A stretch of DNA of 7,252 nucleotides from NCBI GenBank assembly GCA_046757965.1, contig JBHHZI010000154.1:1-7252 (forward strand). Direction: 5' to 3'. Position numbers and translations under genes: made by a program. Origin of the DNA: JBHHZI01 sp046757965. GTDB lineage: Bacteria; Acidobacteriota; Polarisedimenticolia; SMYD01. Positions 1 through 5,165 of the stretch are shown piece by piece. The notes beneath the pieces are model-generated. The model searched no databases, was not told the DNA's origin, and saw nothing but the letters and a program-made list of their open reading frames with translations. Position 1 is the stretch's first letter; each line of letters opens with the position of its first letter.

Positions 1-117
1 AAGAGTCGCCGGGCCGGTGCGCGGTCGGTATCGGCAGGCGACGCGGCCGGACCGAGAATCGGCCCATCGGCCGGCGAGGGACGGCACCGTGCCGGCCTGT
101 GGAGCTTCGGAGATTCG

Positions 118-516
118 GTGCGGCTGGCGGCCATCCTCGGCGTCTCCCCCGCGCCGCCGCTGCAGCGCGCTCGCATCTGGGCCCATCTGAACGACGAGCG
201 GATCGCGGCACTGGTGAAACGGATACGCGAACAGCTCGATGGGCTCGCCACAGAGGGCATCCGCCTGGCCAAGCTCGCCCGTGTCGGTGGCTTTCCCCGC
301 CGCGACCTGGCGCGGGAACTCCTGTTCCTCCTGCCGGCGTCGGAGCGGCGCTATCTGCTCCTCCCGTGCGGCGGCGATCGGGCTGAGCCCTCCATCGCCG
401 GCTGGCCCGCGCAGCCCGCGACGACCGCGGGCGTGTGGCTGGATCTCGGCGCCATCATCCTCCGCTGTCTTCTGGCCTGGGATGTTCTCCTGCCCGCGGC
501 ACACGAACACCCATAG
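118..516 (+). CDS. hypothetical protein, 132 aa (may extend left of window)
   Basis: I do not recognise this protein. The chosen start is GTG at 118, because GGAG at 109-112 sits 5 nt upstream of it. The same frame is nevertheless open back to base 1, so the ORF could be the C-terminal part of a longer gene cut by the window edge. Codons in 118-516 end mostly in G or C, as in a real gene of this genome. The first half (residues about 14-75) is rich in Arg, Leu and Glu and looks helical and soluble. The last third ends in a hydrophobic stretch (about residues 105-126, Leu/Ile/Trp-rich) that could be buried or a weak membrane segment. No signal peptide or catalytic motif is visible. It runs tail-to-tail with bioY, 51 nt apart. 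Being coding is fairly well supported; the start and the function are not. Confidence 0.55.
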   Translation: MRLAAILGVSPAPPLQRARIWAHLNDERIAALVKRIREQLDGLATEGIRLAKLARVGGFPRRDLARELLFLLPASERRYLLLPCGGDRAEPSIAGWPAQPATTAGVWLDLGAIILRCLLAWDVLLPAAHEHP

Positions 517-567
517 GTGGCCGTCAGCGGGCCGCCCACGGCGGCAACATCAGGGAGACCGACCGGG

Positions 568-1128
568 TCAGCGTCGAGACAGGCGCTCGGCGACCAGGAC
601 CTTGACGATGTCGACCCCCACGAACGGCAACAACGTCCAGGTCAGCAACGCCATGGTGCCGTGTGGCGCCGCCGGAACCACCGCCCACATCCAGAGGACG
701 CCGCCGGCGTGAATCACCGCGAGCCCGGCGAGCCCGGCCCCGACGCGGCCTCCCACACCCTGCGCGCGGCTCGCCAGCCAGCCGATGATTCCGGCGGCGA
801 GCGGGTACGACAGGAGATAGCCGGCGGTGACCCCGCCCAGGGCGGCAAGACCGGCGGCCCCACCGCTGAACACCGGCGCACCGGCCGCCCCCATGCCGAT
901 GTAAAGCCCCAGGCTGGCAGCACCCCACCAGGCGCCGAGCTGATAGGCCGCCAGGGCGACGATGAAGACCTGAAAGGTGAACGGCACCGGCGTGAACGGC
1001 AGTGGCAGCCGGATCTGCGCGGACACCGCGACCAGGAGTGCAAAGGCCAGGGCCAGGCCGACACGACCGGAGGCGGTGCGGACCGGGGCGATGACCGGCA
1101 CCTTGACGGTCTCGGAGTCGGATCTCAT
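568..1128 (-). CDS. bioY: BioY family biotin transporter (ECF S component)
   Basis: BioY is the membrane substrate-capture subunit of the biotin energy-coupling factor transporter; it binds biotin and works with EcfT and two ATPases, or in some bacteria alone. The 186-residue product matches the family's usual size (about 180-200). It has the diagnostic N-terminal motif QIRLPLPFTPVPFTFQ (residues 38-53), the central GLYIGMGAAGAPVF segment (74-87), GGVTAGYLLSYP (98-109), and the C-terminal LLPFVGVDIVKVLVA (166-180) with the Asp/Lys pair at 173/176. Most of the remainder is hydrophobic, consistent with about six membrane helices. The ATG at 1128 is chosen because AGGGAGG lies 5 nt upstream on the minus strand; a longer frame to 1239 adds residues unlike the family. 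No EcfT or EcfA gene and no biotin synthesis gene is adjacent. The identification is secure. Confidence 0.96.
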   Translation of the reverse strand: MRSDSETVKVPVIAPVRTASGRVGLALAFALLVAVSAQIRLPLPFTPVPFTFQVFIVALAAYQLGAWWGAASLGLYIGMGAAGAPVFSGGAAGLAALGGVTAGYLLSYPLAAGIIGWLASRAQGVGGRVGAGLAGLAVIHAGGVLWMWAVVPAAPHGTMALLTWTLLPFVGVDIVKVLVAERLSRR

Positions 1129-1177
1129 GGCATCCTCCCTTGCGAATCGTGCAGGCGGCGGCCCCACGCGCGCGGGC

Positions 1178-1183
1178 ATTCTA
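1178..1183 (-). promoter_or_regulatory. candidate -10 element for bioY
   Basis: Read on the minus strand this is TAGAAT, five of six matches to TATAAT, about 50 nt upstream of the bioY ATG. At 16-18 nt spacing no good -35 is present (TGGCGG at 1201-1206 is poor), so this is only a candidate. No convincing biotin-repressor operator was found in the 1129-1300 divergent intergenic region. Confidence 0.3.
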
Positions 1184-1238
1184 CCGCAGTGATCCCGACC
1201 CCGCCATCGGCAGATGCGGTCTGGAGACCCGTTCTCCA

Positions 1239-1268
1239 TTGTCGGGACGCGTGGCCGGATGGTAACAT
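1239..1268 (+). promoter_or_regulatory. candidate sigma-70 promoter for the LysM-like membrane protein gene
   Basis: TTGTCG at 1239-1244 and TAACAT at 1263-1268 are 18 nt apart, each matching four of six consensus bases. The -10 is directly preceded by TGG (1260-1262), an extended -10 arrangement. Transcription would begin near 1275, giving a leader of about 25 nt. If the promoter is real, starts upstream of about 1275 (for example the ATG at 1259) cannot be used. Confidence 0.4.
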
Positions 1269-1300
1269 CGGCCTCCAGACAGGACCCTCCGGTGACTTTG

Positions 1301-2212
1301 ATGAATGACGAGAAAGAATCCGTGCAACCCGACGAGACCTTGTCGGCTCCCCTCGGAACCCTCGATGAGGACGCGCTCTACGCCGCAGAGCTCGCCGAGC
1401 TGGATAATCTCACCCCGGAGCAACTCGCCGAACTCGACGCCCAGATCGGGGGCCAGGACCTGTACGCCGGCATCGAGGAGTACCGGGATCAGGATAACGA
1501 CCTGCTCACCGGCGTCACGCCCGACGATGACGTGACCGAAGAGGATCTGGACGCTCAGCTGGCCGACTACCTGGATCTCTCCGAGCTGGCCGACCTGGAT
1601 CTCGACGCCGATCCGGTCGATGTGGATGACGAATGGCGAGACGCGGAGCTCGAGAAGCTCATCATCGGAGAAGGGGGCAGTTCGTCGGGCTCCGGCAAGT
1701 ACCTGTTCATCGCCATGTCCGTCCTCGGCCTCGGCCTGCTGGGCTGGGCCGCGTTCGCCCCGACACCCGTCTCCGAGGCCGAGCGCCTGGCGGCCCTGCC
1801 CCCGCTCCCCGAACTGGACCCCGAGCCGCCGCCGCCCCCACCGCCGCCGCCCCCACCGAAACCCTCTCTGGATCTGTTCGAGGTGCAGACCGACTTCGAC
1901 GGGAACAAGCTGATCTCCTACACCATCCAGTCGCATGACGACCTCCAGACCATCGGTGAGAAGCTGCACGACGTCACGGGCGTCCCGCGCCCGGTGACCT
2001 ACCTCGCCGTCGAGGACGCGTACTGGCGCAAGTACTTCTCCTATGCGAAGCAGAATGCCGAGGTGGTCTCTCCCGAGCATGTGGCGGGGCACATCGGCGA
2101 GACCATCAAGATCCCGGTGCCCATCCCCGAGTTCCCGGATTTCGATCTGGCCCGGCTGGTGGAGGAATACAACCAGCCCCCGGCGCCGGCCCCCCCGACC
2201 GCCTCGAACTGA
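1301..2212 (+). CDS. single-pass membrane protein: acidic N-terminal domain, Pro spacer, LysM-like C-terminal module
   Basis: This 303-residue protein is not a family I can name. Residues 1-120 are strikingly acidic: I count 41 Asp/Glu against 4 Lys/Arg, with Leu/Ala/Asp-rich near-repeats such as LAELD at 31-35 and 42-46. A single membrane helix follows (about 134-153, YLFIAMSVLGLGLLGWAAF). Then come a charged and proline-rich linker and 11 consecutive prolines (176-186). The C-terminal domain has LysM-like ends, YTIQSHDDLQTIGEKL (207-222) and HIGETIKIPVP (264-274), around an insertion containing YWRKYFSYAKQN. The family's signature is YxVxxGDTLxxIA...IxVGQxLxIP, so this is a divergent or expanded LysM, or a LysM-like fold. 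Inferred topology is acidic domain inside, LysM-like module in the periplasm touching the wall. The ATG at 1301 is preferred, but GTG at 1292, 7 nt after AGGA (1281-1284), is a real alternative. A two-TM HAMP gene follows on the same strand. Confidence 0.85.
   Translation: MNDEKESVQPDETLSAPLGTLDEDALYAAELAELDNLTPEQLAELDAQIGGQDLYAGIEEYRDQDNDLLTGVTPDDDVTEEDLDAQLADYLDLSELADLDLDADPVDVDDEWRDAELEKLIIGEGGSSSGSGKYLFIAMSVLGLGLLGWAAFAPTPVSEAERLAALPPLPELDPEPPPPPPPPPPPKPSLDLFEVQTDFDGNKLISYTIQSHDDLQTIGEKLHDVTGVPRPVTYLAVEDAYWRKYFSYAKQNAEVVSPEHVAGHIGETIKIPVPIPEFPDFDLARLVEEYNQPPAPAPPTASN
1826..1858 (+). repeat. 15-bp tandem repeat encoding an 11-proline run
   Basis: Two exact copies of ccgccgccgccccca (1826-1840 and 1841-1855) are followed by one more ccg, encoding prolines 176-186 of the LysM-like membrane protein. 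The repeat is in frame. Such tracts are prone to slippage in multiples of 15 bp, which would change spacer length without breaking the frame. Translation of a run this long is expected to depend on elongation factor P. Confidence 0.85.
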
Positions 2213-2216
2213 CCTG

Positions 2217-2240
2217 CCGGGCGCGTTTGCGCCCCCCCGG
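2217..2240 (+). terminator. GC-rich hairpin after the LysM-like gene (possible terminator)
   Basis: GGGCGC (2219-2224) and GCGCCC (2229-2234) form a perfect 6-bp stem with a GTTT loop. An alternative outer pairing joins CCGG at 2217-2220 to CCGG at 2237-2240. It starts 4 nt after the stop codon. No T-tract follows, so it may be a weak terminator, a 3' stabilising structure, or incidental in GC-rich DNA. It overlaps the candidate -35 of the next gene. Confidence 0.35.
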
Positions 2241-2255
2241 ACCCGACCCTATATT
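2227..2255 (+). promoter_or_regulatory. candidate sigma-70 promoter for the HAMP-like membrane protein gene
   Basis: TATATT at 2250-2255 matches five of six -10 bases and stands out in GC-rich surroundings. TTGCGC (2227-2232) lies exactly 17 nt upstream and matches the first three -35 bases. The predicted start of transcription is near 2262, about 37 nt before the ATG at 2299. This placement argues against a longer reading frame beginning at 2227. Confidence 0.45.
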
Positions 2256-2298
2256 CGCTCCGGCCGGACCTCGAGCCGTCCGCGCCGGGGGAGAATTG

Positions 2299-3000
2299 AT
2301 GAACGAGCCGCTGACCGTCCGGATCTTCGGCCGCCGCCGCGAACTCCTGGTCGACAGGTCGTACCAGCATCGGATGTCGCTGTTCACCACGCTCCTGGCG
2401 ATGCTCCCACCGGGCATCTTCTTCGGCGTGTATTACCTGATCACCTCGGAAGGATCCCGGCGCATCGTGGAGGCCAGCCCCGGTCTCGAGCCGCTCATCC
2501 GCGGACAGGACCGCACGGAGAACCTCCTCATCCTGGCCGCGCTGATGTTCTACGGGCTCGGGGTCTATCTCGTATCCCTGATGGAATCCCATCGCACGGC
2601 GGGTTTTCTCTGGCGGCTGAATCAGAGCGTGCGAGAGCTACGGGAGGGCCGCTACGGACGCATCTTCCGGCCCCGCCGCGACGACAACTTCACCCATCTG
2701 GCGGAGATGACCAATGGACTGAGCCATGACCTGAAGTCGCGGGTCGAGGCGGATCTGGCCCTGCTCGACGACGTCAGCCGCACCCTCGATGGCTACCTCT
2801 CCGCGACACCCGACGCGGCGGCACCCCGCCCCGAGCGCCTGACCGAGCTCCGAGGCCGAGTCGAGGCGATGCGCGCGTTGAAGCGGAGCTGTCTGGCCGA
2901 CGATGCTCCACCGGTCCCGGCGGATATCCCCGCGGTGTTCGACACGACACCTCCGGCATCATCGCCGGGCAACACCGCCAACGATCCTCTCACCCGTTGA
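2299..3000 (+). CDS. two-TM membrane protein with HAMP-like segment, no output domain
   Basis: The product is 233 residues. The ATG at 2299 is chosen because GGGGGAG (2287-2293) ends 5 nt upstream and a candidate promoter lies at 2227-2255. Two hydrophobic segments (about 27-48 and 75-95) bracket a short loop of about 26 residues, predicted periplasmic. Residues about 96-150 resemble a HAMP linker: amphipathic helix WRLNQSVRELREGRYGRI, a connector with RPRRDDNFTHL, and a second helix LAEMTNGLSHDLKSRVEADL. In HAMP proteins this region relays signals from membrane to a kinase, cyclase or chemoreceptor output. Here a coiled-coil-prone helix continues to about 197 and the tail (200-233) is Pro/Ser/Asp-rich, with no output domain. 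The signalling role is therefore inferred. It follows the LysM-like gene on the same strand, and its 3' end overlaps yggS by 11 nt. Confidence 0.85.
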   Translation: MNEPLTVRIFGRRRELLVDRSYQHRMSLFTTLLAMLPPGIFFGVYYLITSEGSRRIVEASPGLEPLIRGQDRTENLLILAALMFYGLGVYLVSLMESHRTAGFLWRLNQSVRELREGRYGRIFRPRRDDNFTHLAEMTNGLSHDLKSRVEADLALLDDVSRTLDGYLSATPDAAAPRPERLTELRGRVEAMRALKRSCLADDAPPVPADIPAVFDTTPPASSPGNTANDPLTR

Positions 3001-3691
3001 CCGGCGGCGCGGGACGGGCGCCGAAGATTCCCGATCCGACGCGCACCAGGGTGGCCCCCTCTTCCACCGCGATCTCGTAGTCAGCGCTCATCCCCATGGA
3101 CAGATCAGGGTGCGGGGGCAACAGTCCCTCATCCGCCGCCGACCGTGCGAGGGCCGCCAGATGTCGAAAGTGGGGCCGGGCCCCCTCCGCCGTCGGCGTG
3201 CGAGGCGGCAGGGTCATGAGCCCTCGCAGCGGCAAGGCCACCTCACGGGCCAGGTCGGACAGGAGGGCGCACAGATCCTCCGGTGGCACTCCGGACCGCT
3301 CCCGCGTCCCGGCCAGGTCGACCTGCACGAGAAGGTTGATCGACCGCCCCGCCTCCCGTGCCCCGGCAGCGAGGCGTCGGGCCACCGCCAGTGAATCCAC
3401 GGTGTGGACCCAGTCGAAGATCCGCGCCGCGCGCCGCGCCTTGTTTCCCTGCAGATGGCCGATGAGATGCCACTCCACGGCAGCAGCGAGATCGGCCGCC
3501 TTGCTCTCGGCCTCCTGGACACGATTCTCTCCGAGACGCCGGTGGCCGGCGCGGACGATGTCACGCAGCCGCTCCACGGGGAACTGCTTGCCGACGGCCA
3601 CCAGGCGAACCCCTGCGGGATCGCGCCCGGCTCGCCGGGCCGCCGCATCGATCCGCTCCCGCACATGTGCCAGCCGATCTGCGGTATCCAC
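2990..3691 (-). CDS. yggS: YggS/PLPBP family pyridoxal phosphate homeostasis protein
   Basis: YggS-family proteins are cytoplasmic single-domain PLP-binding proteins with the alanine-racemase TIM-barrel fold. They have no proven enzymatic activity and buffer or deliver PLP; mutants disturb vitamin B6 and amino-acid pools. The 233-residue product matches the usual size of about 230. Key motifs are VAVGK with the PLP-binding Lys at 35, GENRVQE (54-60), WHLIGHLQGNK (74-84), HTVDS (96-100), GLMTLPP (157-163), SMGMSADYEIAV (198-209) and VRVGSGIFGAR (216-226), the last three forming the phosphate and ring pocket. QVDLAG replaces the commoner QVN at 123-128. The GTG start is the first possible one, since an in-frame TAG lies two codons upstream; AGGGAG is 8 nt before it. 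In many genomes yggS neighbours proC, yggT or division genes; none is seen here. It is divergent from the DUF1015 gene. Confidence 0.96.
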   Translation of the reverse strand: MDTADRLAHVRERIDAAARRAGRDPAGVRLVAVGKQFPVERLRDIVRAGHRRLGENRVQEAESKAADLAAAVEWHLIGHLQGNKARRAARIFDWVHTVDSLAVARRLAAGAREAGRSINLLVQVDLAGTRERSGVPPEDLCALLSDLAREVALPLRGLMTLPPRTPTAEGARPHFRHLAALARSAADEGLLPPHPDLSMGMSADYEIAVEEGATLVRVGSGIFGARPAPPVNG

Positions 3692-3735
3692 CTGCTAGAC
3701 TCCCTGTTCGTGGTGTCGAGTCCGCCCATCGGATG

Positions 3736-3750
3736 GTGACACGACGTCAC
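3736..3750. promoter_or_regulatory. inverted repeat in the yggS/DUF1015 divergent intergenic region
   Basis: GTGAC (3736-3740) and GTCAC (3746-3750) are perfect inverted arms separated by ACGAC. They lie in the 81-bp gap between the two divergent start codons, 22 nt before the DUF1015 ATG. It could be a small operator for a dimeric regulator, or chance: 5-bp arms are short. Confidence 0.25.
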
Positions 3751-3772
3751 GGCTCACACAACCGGAGACATC

Positions 3773-5068
3773 ATGCCCGCACTGCTGCCGTTTCGAGCCT
3801 GGCGTTATGCGACCGACGTGGTGGGCGCCCTGGCAGACGTCGCTACGCCGCCGTATGACGTCATCTCCCCGGAGCGTCGCCGGCAGCTCGCCGCCCGCAG
3901 CCCGCACAATCTCGTCCATCTCACCCTCCCACTGTCCGAGGGTTCCCGGAATCCCTACGAGGCGGCCGCGCACCGGTTTGCAGGCTGGCGGCGCAGCGGT
4001 GCCCTGCGCCAGGACAGCGTGCCGACCCTCACGATTCACCGGCAGACCTACACGATCCCGGACAGCAGCGAGACACGGACCCGCGTCGGGGTTCTCGGGC
4101 TGCTCTCCCTCGAGGCGATCCCGGCCGGAGCGGTGCGCCCGCACGAGCGCACCCTCGACGCGCCCCGCGAGGACCGGCAGCGACTCATCCAGACCGTCGG
4201 CGCCCAGCTCTCACCCATCTTCATGCTCGCGGCCGACCCGGAAGGCTCCCTCTCCACACTCCTTGCCGGCGCCCTGCCGCGAGCGTCGGCGGAGGAATAC
4301 GTCGATGACGACGGCGTGCGTCACGTCGTCGAGATCGTTGACGATCCCGACACGCTCCGCGCCATCGACGCGCTGCTCACACCGCGTCCGCTGGTCATCG
4401 CAGATGGACATCATCGCTTCGAATCGGCCCGGGCATGCCATCGCGCCCTCTCCGCGGCTACCGGCGTCAGCGAGACAGCGCGCCGCGCGTGTGGCCGGGT
4501 GCTGGTCGAGGTGGTCAGCGCCGCGAGCCCGGGGCTCGTCATTCTGCCGACCCACCGCACCCTCTCACAGGTCGATGGATTCGACCCCGCCGTCCTGGTC
4601 GCGCGCCTGGCGGGCGACGCGCAGGTGACGCCCATGCCGCTCCAGCCCGGCCGGAGTGCTGCCACCATCGAGAAGCAGCTCGTCGCGGCGGGCCCCGGCA
4701 CTCTCGGGATGGTCGCCGGGAGTCCGCAGCGTGCCTGGTTGATCGAATGGCGAGACCGGGGCGGGAACGAGCCGGCCGATCCCCTCGACCGGCTTGACGT
4801 GGTCTTCCTGCACCGGCATGTTCTCGATGAGTGTCTCGGCATCGACGACGAGGCCATCGCGGATGGACGGCACATCGGATTCATCAAGAGCATTCCCGAG
4901 GCGATCGAGCAGCTCGACTCCGGCGCCGTGCAGGCTGTGTTCCTGCTCAACTCGACGCCGCTCGCGGACCTGGAGAAGGTCACCGAGGCCGGACAGCGCA
5001 TGCCACAGAAATCCACCTACTTCTACCCGAAGGTGCCGGCAGGTCTCGTGGTTCATGCCTTCGAGTGA
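3773..5068 (+). CDS. DUF1015 (COG4198) family protein
   Basis: This is a 431-residue, apparently full-length member of the DUF1015 family, conserved across bacteria and some archaea, usually 400-440 residues and cytoplasmic. Family hallmarks visible are TPPYDVIS near the N terminus (25-32), the VRPHERTLDAP block (121-131), VIADGHHRFESA (208-219) with the His-His-Arg at 213-215, the FLHRHVLDECLG segment (345-356), and the C-terminal MPQKSTYFYPK (410-420). The biochemical function is not established to my knowledge. In several lineages I recall it beside serA and serC, which suggests a link to serine metabolism, but neither is present here. The invariant polar clusters (HER, DGHHR, KST) look like an active or ligand site; that is inference. 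The start is supported by GGAG (3764-3767), 5 nt before the ATG. It is divergent from yggS. Confidence 0.94.
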   Translation: MPALLPFRAWRYATDVVGALADVATPPYDVISPERRRQLAARSPHNLVHLTLPLSEGSRNPYEAAAHRFAGWRRSGALRQDSVPTLTIHRQTYTIPDSSETRTRVGVLGLLSLEAIPAGAVRPHERTLDAPREDRQRLIQTVGAQLSPIFMLAADPEGSLSTLLAGALPRASAEEYVDDDGVRHVVEIVDDPDTLRAIDALLTPRPLVIADGHHRFESARACHRALSAATGVSETARRACGRVLVEVVSAASPGLVILPTHRTLSQVDGFDPAVLVARLAGDAQVTPMPLQPGRSAATIEKQLVAAGPGTLGMVAGSPQRAWLIEWRDRGGNEPADPLDRLDVVFLHRHVLDECLGIDDEAIADGRHIGFIKSIPEAIEQLDSGAVQAVFLLNSTPLADLEKVTEAGQRMPQKSTYFYPKVPAGLVVHAFE

Positions 5069-5093
5069 GGACTCTGCGGACCAGAAGCCGCGG

Positions 5094-5107
5094 CGGGCGC
5101 CTGCCCG
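5094..5107 (+). terminator. small GC hairpin after the DUF1015 gene (possible terminator)
   Basis: CGGGC (5094-5098) and GCCCG (5103-5107) form a perfect 5-bp stem with a GCCT loop, 25 nt after the stop codon. A short TTTT occurs only later, at 5121-5124, so canonical Rho-independent termination is not well supported. Confidence 0.22.
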
Positions 5108-5111
5108 GTGA

Positions 5112-5140
5112 TTGCGGCGCTTTTCCGCCTCGACTAGACT
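5112..5140 (+). promoter_or_regulatory. candidate sigma-70 promoter for the exported protein / GWxTD operon
   Basis: TTGCGG (5112-5117) and TAGACT (5135-5140) are separated by 17 nt, with three and four consensus matches. The transcript would start near 5147 and reach the ATG at 5166 after about 19 nt, just including the GGAG at 5157-5160. The same TTGCG/17-nt layout occurs before the HAMP-like gene. Confidence 0.35.
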
Positions 5141-5165
5141 CTTCGTGTCACCGTACGGAGTCAAG

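Noticed and set aside
517..545. Hairpin between the left ORF and bioY stop codons
   Set aside because: Only 4-5-bp arms (for example GCCGT/ACGGC) with a long loop and no T-tract; not distinguishable from background at this GC content.
1239..1268. BirA-like biotin operator between bioY and the divergent gene
   Set aside because: Only TTGT (1239-1242) and GGTAACAT (1261-1268) recall the half-sites. The left half otherwise mismatches and the spacing is off, and a sigma-70 promoter explains the same bases.
517..1308. 263-codon plus-strand frame opposite bioY
   Set aside because: Its protein is low-complexity, rich in Arg, Gly, Asp and Pro, and lies antisense to the well-supported bioY gene. Long shadow frames are expected at this GC content.
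1181..2092. 303-codon minus-strand frame opposite the LysM-like gene
   Set aside because: It is a mirror of the acidic and proline-rich coding strand, giving Val/Leu/Gly-rich repeats without domains, and it overlaps the bioY upstream region.
3855..3864. Perfect 10-bp palindrome ATGACGTCAT in the DUF1015 gene
   Set aside because: It is produced by codons of the conserved family motif PPYDVIS, so a regulatory role is not needed.
5112..5165. Upstream ATG start for the exported protein
   Set aside because: It would add 18 residues before the signal peptide, lacks a ribosome site, and falls within the candidate -35. ATG 5166 has a GGAG at the right distance.
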